From Micromonospora sp. KC723 (GTDB taxonomy: Bacteria > Actinomycetota > Actinomycetes > Mycobacteriales > Micromonosporaceae): a stretch of DNA of 64,000 bases. Every line of letters starts with the position of its first letter. Within the stretch, counting starts at the first letter, position 1. Shown here one piece after another: positions 9,888 through 19,044 of the stretch. The notes under the pieces were generated by a model. The model was not told where the DNA came from. It searched no databases and saw only the letters and a program-made list of their open reading frames with translations. The position numbers and the translations under genes were made by a program. The stretch spans positions 1 to 64,000 of the forward strand of contig NZ_SMKD01000005.1 of NCBI RefSeq assembly GCF_004348595.1, written 5' to 3'.

Positions 9888-11167
9888 GAGTCTCCTCCAG
9901 CAGCGGTCGATGAAGAACGCCGCCGGCTCAGCGCCTTTCCGCTCCGCCGGTCCATCTTCAGCAACATGTCCTCGATGTGGTCGGCGCCGACCCGCAGCGA
10001 CATCCGCTCCCGGTACACCGCGAGCGCCCGCCGGGACATCGCCGCGCGCGCCTCCTCGGACAGCGCGGCGGCGCGACGGAACTGGGCGGCCAGCGCGGCC
10101 ACGTCCTCCGCCGGGCTCGCGAGTCCCGCGCCGCTGGTCGCGACCAGGTCGGCGCAGTCGCCGTTCGCGGAGATGATCACCGGAGCGCCGCTGGCGAGCG
10201 CGGCCTGCAGCTTCGAGGGGACCGTGCCGCGCAAACCCGGCATGTCCCGCAGGGTCACGAGTTGATAGTCGGCGGCGGCGTACAGGCCGGCCATCTCCTC
10301 CGGTGTGCGGCGGCCGAGGAACCGAACGTTGTCGACGCCCAACTCGGCGGCGAGCCGTCGGGCCGCCGCCTCCTCGTTGCCCGAGCCGACGAAGACCAGG
10401 TCCAGCACCGGGCCGGCCGCCGCCGCGGCGCGTACCGCCGTCGAGACCCGTTGCAGCGGGCCGAGGTTGCCCGCGAACATGACGACCGGTCGACCACGGT
10501 GGCCGATCGCCGCCAGGTCCCCCGCGGTGGCACGCGCCGGACGGAACAGCGTCTCGTCGGTCCAGTTCCACACCACCCGCACCTTGGTCGGGTCCGCGCC
10601 CCGGTCGATCACCAGGTCGGCCATCGACGGCGAGATGACCGCGATCTGGGTGGCACTGTGGTAGATCCGCCGCATCACCCCGCTGATCCCGCGACCGAGT
10701 AGCCGCCCGACCACGCCGCCCGGAGCCATCGCCGAACCCGTCACCGACTCCGGCCACATGTCCTGCACGTGCAGCAGGGCGGGCACCCCGCGCAACAGCC
10801 TCAGCAGGGCCGGAGCGGCGTACGCGGTGGGGGGCGGGCTGAACACGTAGACAACGTCGACCCCCGACAGGAAGCGGGGTGCCGCCGCCAGGCTGGTGGC
10901 GGCGAACGAGATCAGGTTCGCGGCCCGCCGGGCCGCCGAGGCGTCGTGACTGGGGTAGATGGGCACCCGCCGGACGGTCGGCCCGCCGCCCCGCTCGACG
11001 TGACGCCACCGCTGGCGGAATCCAGGATAGGTGCGCCCGGTCGGATAGTTGGGGAACGCGGTGAGTACCTTCACCTCGTGCCCCCGCGCCGCCAACTCGT
11101 CGGCGAGGTTGCCGGCGATGAACACCGGTTCTGGCGCGTACCACTGGGTGACCAGACCGATCTTCAC
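9884..11167 (-). CDS. Family 4 glycosyltransferase, WbuB-like
   Basis: This 427-residue GT4-type glycosyltransferase starts VKIGLVTQWYAPEPVFIAGN and carries the GT-B fold. The donor-binding half includes MFAGNLGPLQRVSTAV and the C-terminal motif SGAPVIISANGDCADLV. Its closest recognised relatives by eye are WbuB-type enzymes encoded with the FucNAc genes in E. coli O26-like clusters, so transfer of L-FucNAc to a lipid-linked acceptor is a reasonable proposal. GTG at 11167 overlaps the capF-like stop by 4 nt (GTGA), and its own stop overlaps the next start the same way, indicating tight translational coupling. A long upstream extension of the open frame was not used. Confidence 0.88.
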   Translation of the reverse strand: MKIGLVTQWYAPEPVFIAGNLADELAARGHEVKVLTAFPNYPTGRTYPGFRQRWRHVERGGGPTVRRVPIYPSHDASAARRAANLISFAATSLAAAPRFLSGVDVVYVFSPPPTAYAAPALLRLLRGVPALLHVQDMWPESVTGSAMAPGGVVGRLLGRGISGVMRRIYHSATQIAVISPSMADLVIDRGADPTKVRVVWNWTDETLFRPARATAGDLAAIGHRGRPVVMFAGNLGPLQRVSTAVRAAAAAGPVLDLVFVGSGNEEAAARRLAAELGVDNVRFLGRRTPEEMAGLYAAADYQLVTLRDMPGLRGTVPSKLQAALASGAPVIISANGDCADLVATSGAGLASPAEDVAALAAQFRRAAALSEEARAAMSRRALAVYRERMSLRVGADHIEDMLLKMDRRSGKALSRRRSSSTAAGGDS

Positions 11168-12291
11168 GCCGCCGCCCCGGCCGCCGCGGGCACCGCGCTC
11201 TCCACCCGTTCCGCGACGGTGTCCGGCCGCTCCGGGTCGAAGAGCTCGTTGGCCCAGAAGAGGGTCAGCAGATCCTCCGAGCCCACGTTGAGGATCTTGT
11301 GTACCCACATGGTCGGCATGTCGACGGCCACGGGTTCGTCTCCGTCGACGCGGAACCGGATCACCTCGGTGCGGCCCACCCGGCGCAGACTGATCTCCGC
11401 CCGACCCCGCAGCACCACGAAGCGCTCCACCTTGGCGAGGTGGAAGTGCTCACCCCGGGCCACCCCCGGGCGGGTGGCCGAGCAGAACACCTGGCCGGCT
11501 CCGCCGTGCGATCTGGCTGTCTCCACCAGCTCACCGCGCACGTCGGCGTGCTGCGGCAGCGGGATGGGATGCTGGTCCGGGAAGGTGAACGACCGGTAGG
11601 TGTTGAACAGCCGTACCGCGTCGCGGTCGGTCAGCGCCGGGATCTCCCCCCTGCGGTAGGTCGCGGCGTAGCCGGCGAGGCGACGGGCGAGTTCACGGAC
11701 GCTGATCCGCAGGCCGGGCATCGAGGCGTCCCAGGTGCCACCGGCCGGGGCACCGATCAGCCGGGCCGCGGCGTCCGTCGCGTGTACCAGGGTCAGCTCG
11801 CGATCCTCGTGCAGCTCCGGCTCACGTCCGTCGGCGAGCAGCCGGCAGAAGGTCGCCGTCACGCCGTTGTAGAACGGGCGGCCGTGCTCGCCGTACAGGT
11901 TGGGCAGGGGCTCGTCGACGAGGTCGGGACGGGCAGCCGCCAGCGTCGCCGCGGCCGTCGCCTTCGAGTCGCCGTACGGGGTGCCGTTGCCGGCCTGCAC
12001 CGAGTTGGCGTAGACGACCGTCCCCGGCGGCGTCGCGCAGCGGCGCAGCCCTCGGGCCAGCGCGGCGGCGAGCTGGACGTTGCCGCTGGCGACCTCCGCG
12101 GGCTCGCCCCGGTTGACGCCCGCGAGGTGCACCACGCGATCAACACCGTCGATCCGGGCCGCCACCGTGGCCGGGTCGAGAAGGTCGGTCCGGCTGACCA
12201 CGACGGGCTCGGGCCACCCGAGGGCGCGGGCCAACACCCGGACGTGCCACCCGAGGAAGCCGTTGGCCCCGGTGAGGGCGAGCCGGGTCAC
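11164..12291 (-). CDS. capF: CapF/FnlB-type bifunctional reductase of UDP-L-FucNAc synthesis
   Basis: This 375-residue protein has the two-domain layout of CapF/FnlB. An N-terminal NADPH-binding SDR domain (TGANGFLGWHV at residues ~7-17, active-site YGDSK with Tyr and Lys) is followed by a C-terminal cupin domain (residues ~250-360, EHFHLAKVERFVVLRG and a later HKILNVG) that binds metal in the family. It is expected to reduce the 4-keto intermediate made by the upstream CapE-like enzyme to UDP-2-acetamido-2,6-dideoxy-L-talose. GTG at 12291 overlaps the capE-like stop as GTGA. The pathway assignment rests on this gene together with its two neighbours. Confidence 0.92.
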   Translation of the reverse strand: MTRLALTGANGFLGWHVRVLARALGWPEPVVVSRTDLLDPATVAARIDGVDRVVHLAGVNRGEPAEVASGNVQLAAALARGLRRCATPPGTVVYANSVQAGNGTPYGDSKATAAATLAAARPDLVDEPLPNLYGEHGRPFYNGVTATFCRLLADGREPELHEDRELTLVHATDAAARLIGAPAGGTWDASMPGLRISVRELARRLAGYAATYRRGEIPALTDRDAVRLFNTYRSFTFPDQHPIPLPQHADVRGELVETARSHGGAGQVFCSATRPGVARGEHFHLAKVERFVVLRGRAEISLRRVGRTEVIRFRVDGDEPVAVDMPTMWVHKILNVGSEDLLTLFWANELFDPERPDTVAERVESAVPAAAGAAA

Positions 12292-13325
12292 GACAGCACC
12301 TGATCCCGTAGGGTCAGCTCCGCCCGCACCTCGGGGAGAGTGACCAGCAGCTCCATGATCTGCGGTACGTCCAGGCGGACCGCGTTGGCGGAGTTGAAGT
12401 CCTCCCGCGGGCTCTCGGCCAGCTCACCCTCGGTCACGTAGAGGGCGTAGTTGAGGTCACGGGCGTCCAGCGGGACCCGGAAGAAGTCCCCGAAGTCCTC
12501 GGCACGGACCAGTTCCTCGCGGCTGGCCAGCGTCTCGTCCTGCTTCTCACCGTGCCGCACGCCGATCACGTCGAGCTTGGTCGGCACGTCGAAGAGCTGG
12601 CAGAGCGCCTCGGCCAGATCGGCGATGGTGCAGGCGGCCGCCTTGCGGACGAAGACGTCGCCGGCGCTGGCATGTTGGAACGCGTGCTCGACCAGGCTCA
12701 CGGAGTCGTCCAGGGACATCAGGAACCGGGTCATCGCCGGGTCGGTCACCGTCGGCGCCCGGCCGGCCTTGATCTGCTCGATGAACAGGGGTATCACCGA
12801 GCCGCGGGAGTACATGACGTTGCCGTACCGGACACAGGAGACGGTTGTCGGGCTGTCCGGATGGTTCCGGGCGTGGGCCTGCGCCACCTTCTCCATCAGC
12901 GCCTTGCTCATGCCCATCGCGTTCACCGGGTACACGGCCTTGTCGGTGCTGAGCAGGACCAGCGACCGGACCTCGTTGCGCGCCGCCGCCTCGACGACGT
13001 TGGCGCTGCCCAGGACGTTGGTGCGGACGGCCTCCAGCGGGAAGAACTCGCAGGACGGCACCTGCTTGAGCGCCGCGGCATGGAAGACGTAGTCGACGTC
13101 CCGGCTGGCGTGCAGCACACTGTCGAGGTCGCGGACGTCGCCGACGTGGTACCGCACCCGGTCGTCACCCAGCACCCGACGCATGGCGTCCTGTTTGGCC
13201 TCGTCGCGGCTCAACACGCGGACCTCGCCGACGTCTCGGTCGAGGAGACGGCGCGTCATCGTCTGACCGAAGGACCCGGTTCCACCGGTGATCAAGATCC
13301 GTCGGCCGGCGAAGTTAAGCGTCAC
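12288..13325 (-). CDS. capE: CapE/FnlA-type UDP-GlcNAc 4,6-dehydratase/5-epimerase
   Basis: This 345-residue SDR enzyme begins the UDP-L-FucNAc branch. It has ILITGGTGSFGQ near the N-terminus, the substrate motif HAAALKQVPSCEFFP, and the modified active site MGMSKALMEK, in which methionine replaces the usual tyrosine, as in CapE/FlaA1-class enzymes. In this family it removes water from C4/C6 and inverts C5 of UDP-GlcNAc. GTG at 13325 is chosen because AGGAG lies 5 nt upstream; the GTG at 13331 would overlap that site. It is separated from the capG-like gene by about 100 bp containing a perfect 7-bp inverted repeat (13368-13374/13383-13389). Confidence 0.93.
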   Translation of the reverse strand: MTLNFAGRRILITGGTGSFGQTMTRRLLDRDVGEVRVLSRDEAKQDAMRRVLGDDRVRYHVGDVRDLDSVLHASRDVDYVFHAAALKQVPSCEFFPLEAVRTNVLGSANVVEAAARNEVRSLVLLSTDKAVYPVNAMGMSKALMEKVAQAHARNHPDSPTTVSCVRYGNVMYSRGSVIPLFIEQIKAGRAPTVTDPAMTRFLMSLDDSVSLVEHAFQHASAGDVFVRKAAACTIADLAEALCQLFDVPTKLDVIGVRHGEKQDETLASREELVRAEDFGDFFRVPLDARDLNYALYVTEGELAESPREDFNSANAVRLDVPQIMELLVTLPEVRAELTLRDQVLS

Positions 13326-13424
13326 AGTCACTCCTGACAGCAGGGCAGATGCAGTGTTAGGGACAATCTATTGCTTAGCGCCGCAATAGTGGCAGGAACG
13401 GGACAAACGGACATGATCCGGGCG

Positions 13425-14549
13425 TCAGCGCCGGATACCTGCCCAGTCGTGGTGCCGACGCACCGTGGAGAGAATGAAGTCGATGACGCGTCGCGAGGTG
13501 TCCGGCACCTGGTAGTCGACCGGGCACGGGACGCCGTCGGCACCCACCTGCGCCACGGTCACGTCGATCGCCTCCACGACGCCCGCCGGCTCCAGGCCGG
13601 TCATCATGATTCCGCCGGCGTCGAGCGCCTCGGGTCGCTCGATCGACTCGCGCAGTGTCACCGCCGGGAATCCGAGGATGGCCGCTTCCTCGCTGATCGT
13701 GCCGCTGTCGGAGAGGGTGCAGTACGCCCGCGTCTGAAGGTGGACGTAGTCGAAGAAACCGAAGGGCTCGTGAAAGGCGATGCCGTCGAGCGCACCCGCG
13801 TCCGGCACGGTTGCCTCCAGGCGCTTGCGGGTCCGTGGGTGCGTGGACACCAGCACCGGGAACCCCCACCGGTCACGTACCGCCACGAGACAGTCCAGCA
13901 GGCGGCGAAGCCGGTCGGGGTCGTCGACGTTCTCCTCGCGGTGCGCGCTGACCACGAAGTACCGGCCGGCGACGAGGTCGAGTTGCCGAAGGACCGGCGA
14001 ACTGTCGATGTCGGACCGGTAGTGGGTGAGCACCTCGCGCATCGGTGAGCCGGTGAGCAGGATCCGGCGCGGATGCAGCCCCTCGGAGAGCAGGTTCCGC
14101 CGGGCGTGCTCGGTGTAGACCAGGTTGAAATCGGCGACGTGGTCGACCAGACGGCGGTTGGTCTCCTCCGGCACGTTCAGGTCGAAACACCGGTTGCCCG
14201 CCTCCATGTGGTACACCGGGATCCGCATCCGCCGAGCCATCAGGGCCGCGATGCAGCTGTTCGTGTCGCCCAGGACCAGCAGCGCGTCGGGCCGCAGCTC
14301 GACGAGAGCGGACTCGACCCCGACCAGCACACCGCCCAACACCCGGCCCAGCGACGACGTGTCGACCCGCAGGAAACGGTCCGGATCCCGTAGCCGCAGT
14401 TCCTTGAAGAAGACGTCGGAGAGGCTGCTGTCCCAGTTCTGGCCGGTGTGCACCAACACGTGGTCAACGGTGTCCTCGAGCCGGGCGATCACCCGGGACA
14501 GCCGGATGATCTCGGGCCGGGTACCGACCACCGTCATGATCCGCGTCAT
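13425..14549 (-). CDS. capG: CapG/FnlC-type UDP-HexNAc 2-epimerase
   Basis: This 374-residue protein belongs to the WecB-like UDP-GlcNAc 2-epimerase family. Diagnostic segments are TVVGTRPEIIRLS at the N-terminus, LVLGDTNSCIAAL, YHMEAGNRCFD, VVSAHREENVDDP and LSDSGTISEEAA. Next to capE and capF it should perform the last step, C2 epimerisation to UDP-L-FucNAc. It is the first gene of the minus-strand FucNAc operon. A GAGAGAGGAC ribosome-binding region precedes the ATG. Upstream lies an unusually AT-rich island (about 14641-14680) in this GC-rich DNA, the likely promoter region, though no clean -35/-10 pair was fixed. Confidence 0.93.
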   Translation of the reverse strand: MTRIMTVVGTRPEIIRLSRVIARLEDTVDHVLVHTGQNWDSSLSDVFFKELRLRDPDRFLRVDTSSLGRVLGGVLVGVESALVELRPDALLVLGDTNSCIAALMARRMRIPVYHMEAGNRCFDLNVPEETNRRLVDHVADFNLVYTEHARRNLLSEGLHPRRILLTGSPMREVLTHYRSDIDSSPVLRQLDLVAGRYFVVSAHREENVDDPDRLRRLLDCLVAVRDRWGFPVLVSTHPRTRKRLEATVPDAGALDGIAFHEPFGFFDYVHLQTRAYCTLSDSGTISEEAAILGFPAVTLRESIERPEALDAGGIMMTGLEPAGVVEAIDVTVAQVGADGVPCPVDYQVPDTSRRVIDFILSTVRRHHDWAGIRR

Positions 14550-14731
14550 GCCCGTCCTCTCTCTGGACGCCTCCCGAGGCGACGTCGTCCCGCGGGGTGC
14601 GGCACCCGGGACAACGAAACGCCGGGGGCCGAGATACGCTTTCCGCTACAAACGCATAAAAGGTACGAATTATGAGAGGCGCGGGGCGGATCGCCTCGGC
14701 GACCGGGCTGACGCCCCGGTCGGCGGCCCGC

Positions 14732-15943
14732 TCAGCCGGGCAACGGCGCGAGGCGCACCACGTCCAGGATGCTCTCCCGGGCGACCGTCGCCCGCCACCG
14801 GCGGTAGGCGTCGGCGGCGGCCAGCCGGGCCGCGTGCCGCTGCCCGGGCGTCCGGGCGGCCCACCGGTCGATCTCCGCGGCCCAGGCCGCGGCGGTCAGC
14901 TCCGGCACCACCGCCCCGCCCCCGGCGGTCAGCACCGGGGTCCACGGTGTCCGGTCCGAGCAGAGCACCGGGCAGGATGCCGACAGGCTCTCGGCCACCA
15001 CGTGGCCGAAGTTCTCCCCCAGGGTCGGCAGCACCAGCGCGTCGTGCTCGGCGAGCACCGCCGGCACCTGCGACGGGGTCAGGACACCCCGGTAACGGAC
15101 CCGCTGCCCCGGCGGCAGCGCGGCGATCAACGCCTCGCAGCGCCGCCAGTAGGCCGGGTCCTCGATCGGGCCGTACACGTCCAGCGTCACGGGACGACGC
15201 ACCGCGGCCAACGCCGCCAACGCCAGCGCCAGGTTCTTCATCTCGGCGACCCGCCCGACGAAGACCAGCCGCAGCGGCCCGGGCACGGGTGGCGCGGGCG
15301 GGGCGGGCTCCGGCGGCAGCGGGCTCTGGTTGGCGTTCACCCGGACCGTCGCCCACGGAAACAACCGGCGGATGTCGGCGGCCTCCCGCTCCGTGGACGC
15401 GTGGAACGACGCGTCCAACCGGCGCAGCACCCGCCGCCAGCCGACGACGAAGACGCGCTTGCGCACCGAACGCAGCGCCAGTGCCCCTGGTGAACACTCG
15501 CCCCGAGGCGCCACCATCACCCGGTCGGCGCGCAGCAGGCCGCAGCCGACGGCCAGGACCGGGACCAGCGACATCGTCGCCCACAGGCTGTTGACGTAGA
15601 GCAGGTCGAAGCGGGTTCGCCGGAGCTTTCGCCAGAGCGCGAACCACTGCCGGGGGCTGCGCAGCGACAGGTAGAACACCGGGGTGCGGCCGCGGGCCTG
15701 CCAGCGGCCGGAGAGTCCCGGATAGGGGGCCGGATCGCCGAGGTCGCGGTCACGGGTCACCAGCGTCGCCGCCACCTCGGGCGAGGCCGCGTCCAGGATG
15801 TGCGCGACCGACCTGCCGGGTCCGCCGCCGCGGAACCCCGGCTCGAAGTAGGTACAGGTGACCAGCACGCGGAACGCCGCCGCGTCCCGGCCGGCACCCG
15901 GCGCGCCGCCGGCCGGTGGGGCCGCCAGCTGGTTCTGCTGCAC
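14732..15943 (-). CDS. Family 4 glycosyltransferase
   Basis: This 403-residue GT-B glycosyltransferase carries RVLVTCTYFEPGFRGGGPG near residue 25, a central VFVGRVAEMKNLALAL and the C-terminal motif LPTLGENFGHVVAESLS, typical of GT4 enzymes. The acceptor and donor sugars cannot be read from the sequence. GTG at 15943 is preceded by GGGAGG. It lies upstream of, and in the same direction as, the FucNAc operon with a 182-bp gap, and is divergent from the perosamine operon, so it probably adds a later sugar of the same repeat unit. Confidence 0.88.
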   Translation of the reverse strand: MQQNQLAAPPAGGAPGAGRDAAAFRVLVTCTYFEPGFRGGGPGRSVAHILDAASPEVAATLVTRDRDLGDPAPYPGLSGRWQARGRTPVFYLSLRSPRQWFALWRKLRRTRFDLLYVNSLWATMSLVPVLAVGCGLLRADRVMVAPRGECSPGALALRSVRKRVFVVGWRRVLRRLDASFHASTEREAADIRRLFPWATVRVNANQSPLPPEPAPPAPPVPGPLRLVFVGRVAEMKNLALALAALAAVRRPVTLDVYGPIEDPAYWRRCEALIAALPPGQRVRYRGVLTPSQVPAVLAEHDALVLPTLGENFGHVVAESLSASCPVLCSDRTPWTPVLTAGGGAVVPELTAAAWAAEIDRWAARTPGQRHAARLAAADAYRRWRATVARESILDVVRLAPLPG

Positions 15944-16070
15944 AGGACCTCCCGGACCAGAAGATGCAGGTGGGACGAAACGGCCAACGAGCGGGAGGCT
16001 TCCCGGTTACCCCGCCGGCGGGGCCGGCCGGCACCGCGCCGACAGTCACCACCGGATTCGTGAAAGTGGC

Positions 16071-16098
16071 GTGGACGCCCGGCCGGGCCGGATATAAC
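16071..16098 (+). promoter_or_regulatory. Candidate promoter for a leaderless transcript of the perosamine operon
   Basis: A -10-like TATAAC at 16093-16098 lies 7 nt before the ATG at 16106. A weak -35-like GTGGAC at 16071-16076 sits 16 nt upstream of it. No Shine-Dalgarno sequence is present before that ATG. Together these suggest transcription starting at or next to the start codon, a common actinobacterial arrangement. Confidence 0.45.
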
Positions 16099-16105
16099 CG
16101 GTCCC

Positions 16106-16798
16106 ATGTCGAGCCCCCGCACCGTCCCCCCGCCCGCCCGGCAGCCATCCGTCCACGACGCGTACCCACTGGTCGTCCTCGGCACCTCCGGGCACGCCCG
16201 GGAGATCGCCTGGATCGCCGAGCAGGCCGGCCGGCGGGTGCTGGGGTGCGTCGGCCCGCACCGGCCGGCGGAGACCACCCGGCTGCCGGTGCCCTGGCTG
16301 GGCGAGGACGACCGGATCGCCACCGACGACCCGGCCGTGCGGTACGTCGTCGGGATCGGCGACGGCGCGGTCCGGGCCCGGATCGACCGGGCCGCCGGGC
16401 GCAACGGGCGTCCCGCCGAATCGTTGGTCTCGTCGGCGGCGGTGGTCGGCGCCCGGTGCTCACTGGGCGACGGCAGTGTGCTGTGGCCCGGCGCGGTGCT
16501 CACCACCGACGTGCGGCTCGGCCGGCACGTGCACGTGGGCACCCGGGCCACGGTGAGCCACGACACCGAGATCGGCGACTACGCGACGCTGCTGCCGGGC
16601 TGCACCGTGGCGGGCGGCAGCCGGATCGGCAGCGGCGCCACCGTGTGCGCCGGGGCCACCGTGGTCGACAACATCCGCATCGGACGCAACGCGGTGGTGG
16701 GCGCCGGCGCGGTGGTCGTCCGGGACGTCCCGGACGACGTCGTCGTGGTCGGCGTACCCGCCCGCGTACTGCGCGCCACCCGGCCGCCCGAGCACTGA
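16106..16798 (+). CDS. PglD/PerB/NeuD-family sugar N- or O-acyltransferase
   Basis: This 230-residue protein has an N-terminal Rossmann-like half (YPLVVLGTSGHAREIAWIAE) and a C-terminal left-handed beta-helix of hexapeptide repeats (about residues 105-220, for example VGARCSLGDGSVLWPGAVL). This is the PglD/NeuD architecture. Because gmd and a perosamine-type aminotransferase follow in the same operon, N-acetylation or other N-acylation of GDP-perosamine (PerB-like) is the best guess. The expected catalytic histidine is present in a segment reading VSHDTEIGDY. No Shine-Dalgarno precedes the ATG; a -10-like hexamer is 7 nt upstream. Confidence 0.88.
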   Translation: MSSPRTVPPPARQPSVHDAYPLVVLGTSGHAREIAWIAEQAGRRVLGCVGPHRPAETTRLPVPWLGEDDRIATDDPAVRYVVGIGDGAVRARIDRAAGRNGRPAESLVSSAAVVGARCSLGDGSVLWPGAVLTTDVRLGRHVHVGTRATVSHDTEIGDYATLLPGCTVAGGSRIGSGATVCAGATVVDNIRIGRNAVVGAGAVVVRDVPDDVVVVGVPARVLRATRPPEH

Positions 16799-16834
16799 AC
16801 GCAGCTCCACCCACTTCTTCTGGAAAGGCGCGGC

Positions 16835-17848
16835 ATGAGTCGAGTCGCACTCATCACCGGCATCACCGGGCAGGACGGCAGCTATCTGTCGGAACTCCTC
16901 CTCGACAAGGGCTACACCGTGCACGGCCTCAAGCGCCGGTCGTCGAGCTTCAACACCGAGCGGATCGACCGGATCGACGTCCACCCGCGACACCCGGACG
17001 CGCGCCTGTTCCTGCACTACAGCGACCTGTCGGACGCGGGTTCGCTGGTGGGGCTGCTGCGCGACATCCAGCCACACGAGATCTACAACCTGGGGGCGCA
17101 GAGCCACGTGCGGGTCTCGTTCGACGTGCCGGGCTACACGGCCGACGTCACCGGGATGGGTGCGCTGCGGCTGCTGGAGGCGGCCCGCCTGGCCGGAGTG
17201 GACAGCCGGTTCTACCAGGCCTCGTCGTCGGAGATGTACGGGTCGACCCCGCCACCGCAGCGCGAGGAGACCCCGTTCCATCCGCGCAGCCCGTACGCCT
17301 GCGCCAAGGTGTTCGCCTACTGGGCGGCGGTGAACTACCGCGAGTCCTACGGCATGTACTGCGCCAACGGGATCCTGTTCAACCACGAGAGCCCCCGCCG
17401 GGGCGAGAACTTCGTGACCCGGAAGATCAGCCGCGCGGTGGCTCGGATCGAGGCCGGCATCCAGGACAAGCTCTACCTCGGCAACCTCGACGCGGTCCGG
17501 GACTGGGGATACGCCCCCGAGTACATGGAGGCGGTCTGGCTGACCCTGCAACAGGACCAGCCGGACGACTTCGTGGTCGCCACCGGCGAGGGCCACACCG
17601 TGCGGGAGTTCGTCGAGGCCGCCTTCGCCCACGTGGGGCTGGACTGGGAGCGGTACGTGGTGACCGATCCCGCGTACTTCCGCCCCGCCGAGGTGGACGC
17701 CCTCATCGGCGACTACGGCAAGGCCCGCCGGCAGCTCGGCTGGGCGCCGAAGACCCTCTTCGGCGACCTGGTTCGGGTGATGGTCGACGCCGACCGGCAG
17801 CTGCTCGACGACGAGCGGATGGGCCGACTGGTGCGGGTGGACCGGTGA
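16835..17848 (+). CDS. gmd: GDP-mannose 4,6-dehydratase
   Basis: This 337-residue SDR enzyme converts GDP-D-mannose to GDP-4-keto-6-deoxy-D-mannose. It shows the diagnostic [19 protein letters not shown] at the N-terminus, [12 protein letters not shown], the catalytic SSSEMYGS and [10 protein letters not shown] (Tyr/Lys pair), and [23 protein letters not shown] ribosome-binding site lies just before the ATG. It is followed without a gap by a glycosyltransferase (GTGA overlap) and then by a perosamine-type aminotransferase, so the keto sugar is most likely aminated rather than reduced to rhamnose or fucose. Confidence 0.95.
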   Translation: MSRVALITGITGQDGSYLSELLLDKGYTVHGLKRRSSSFNTERIDRIDVHPRHPDARLFLHYSDLSDAGSLVGLLRDIQPHEIYNLGAQSHVRVSFDVPGYTADVTGMGALRLLEAARLAGVDSRFYQASSSEMYGSTPPPQREETPFHPRSPYACAKVFAYWAAVNYRESYGMYCANGILFNHESPRRGENFVTRKISRAVARIEAGIQDKLYLGNLDAVRDWGYAPEYMEAVWLTLQQDQPDDFVVATGEGHTVREFVEAAFAHVGLDWERYVVTDPAYFRPAEVDALIGDYGKARRQLGWAPKTLFGDLVRVMVDADRQLLDDERMGRLVRVDR

Positions 17849-19044
17849 GGATCGGCTTCGACGCCACCACGGTACGCCCCGCGCACTCCGCCGGGATCGA
17901 GGCCTTCTGCTACGGCCTGCTCGGCGGCCTGGCCGCCGGCCCGCACGACCTCACCGTCCAGGTGATCGCCGGCACCGGCGACGAGTGGCGTCGGCGGGTC
18001 ACCGCGGACGGCATCGCCTGGTCCGAGGTGCACACGCCGCTGCGTACCGACACCCGGGTCGGCCGCCTGCTGCGCCGGCACACCCCCGGCGCGGTGGCGT
18101 CGTCGGTGGCGCTGCGCCGCGGCGTCAACCTGGTACGCCAGTGGGGTCGCCCCCAGTCCTGCGGCGCGGACGTGACGCTGTACCCGTTCGCCGCGGCGCC
18201 GACCCACGCCGACCCGGCCGTCATCGTGCTGCACGACCTGCGTCACCTGCACCCCGAGTTCGGCTCGCCGGGCTTCGCGGAGGTGATCCGCCGCAACGTG
18301 GCCCGGGCCGCCGCCGTGGTGGTGTCCTGGCCCCACCCGTACGCCGAGGCGGTGCGGGCGTTCCCGGAGGCGCGGGACCGCATGACGCTGATCCCGCTGC
18401 CCGCCTTCCACGCCGCGGCCACGACGAGCACCGCCGCGCCGGAGCCGGGACTGCTGCTGTACCCGTCGTCGACCGCCCGGCTGAAGAACCACGCCACCCT
18501 CCTGGAGGCCCTGGCGCTGCTGCCCGAGTGCCGCCTCGTCTGCCCCGGGCCGCTGGTGGAACCCGAGGCGAGCCGGCTGCTCGCCCGCGCCGACCAGCCC
18601 GACCTGCGGGGCCGGGTGTCGTTCCCCGGCTTCGTGAGCACCACCGAGCTGGCGTCGCTGTACGCCCGCGCCAGCGCGGTGGTGGTGCCCTCGCGGTGGG
18701 AGGCGGCCAGCGGGGCGATGCTGGAGGCGTTCAGCTGGGGTCTCCCCGTCGCCTGCGCCGACTCCGAACCGCTGCTCGCCCAACTCGACTTCACCGGGGC
18801 CGACGCCGCGGTCTTCCCGGCCGGCGACCCCGCCGCCCTGGCCACCGCGGTACGCCAGGTCCTGGCCGACCGGGACCGCTACGCGTCCTCCTCCCGGGCC
18901 GCCGGAGTGCTCCTGGCCGGACGGACCTGGGCCGACACCGCCGCCGACTACGCGGCCGTACTGGCGTGGGTGGTGGCCGGCCGGCCCGGCCCGGTGCCCC
19001 GGTCCGCGTTCGCCAGCACCCTGACCTCGCGAGGAGCGCGATGA
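17845..19044 (+). CDS. Family 4 glycosyltransferase
   Basis: This 399-residue GT-B enzyme starts [20 protein letters not shown] and contains [13 protein letters not shown], a donor-site segment [20 protein letters not shown], and [20 protein letters not shown], the usual GT4 C-terminal motif with the E-x7-E pattern. It is sandwiched with 4-nt overlaps between gmd and the aminotransferase. It is therefore a good candidate for transferring the 4-amino-4,6-dideoxy sugar made by its neighbours (inference). The start GTG overlaps the gmd stop. Confidence 0.88.
   Translation: MRIGFDATTVRPAHSAGIEAFCYGLLGGLAAGPHDLTVQVIAGTGDEWRRRVTADGIAWSEVHTPLRTDTRVGRLLRRHTPGAVASSVALRRGVNLVRQWGRPQSCGADVTLYPFAAAPTHADPAVIVLHDLRHLHPEFGSPGFAEVIRRNVARAAAVVVSWPHPYAEAVRAFPEARDRMTLIPLPAFHAAATTSTAAPEPGLLLYPSSTARLKNHATLLEALALLPECRLVCPGPLVEPEASRLLARADQPDLRGRVSFPGFVSTTELASLYARASAVVVPSRWEAASGAMLEAFSWGLPVACADSEPLLAQLDFTGADAAVFPAGDPAALATAVRQVLADRDRYASSSRAAGVLLAGRTWADTAADYAAVLAWVVAGRPGPVPRSAFASTLTSRGAR

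Noticed and set aside
9888-11144. N-terminal extension of the sugar transferase frame to 671 residues
   Set aside because: The extra part is antisense-like low-complexity sequence lying across the neighbouring glycosyltransferase; the GTG at 9887 has a good ribosome-binding site and family length.
15916-17844. Upstream extension of the glycosyltransferase frame over the acyltransferase and gmd genes
   Set aside because: It covers two well-supported genes in another frame and has no domain content; the start at 17845 overlaps the gmd stop.
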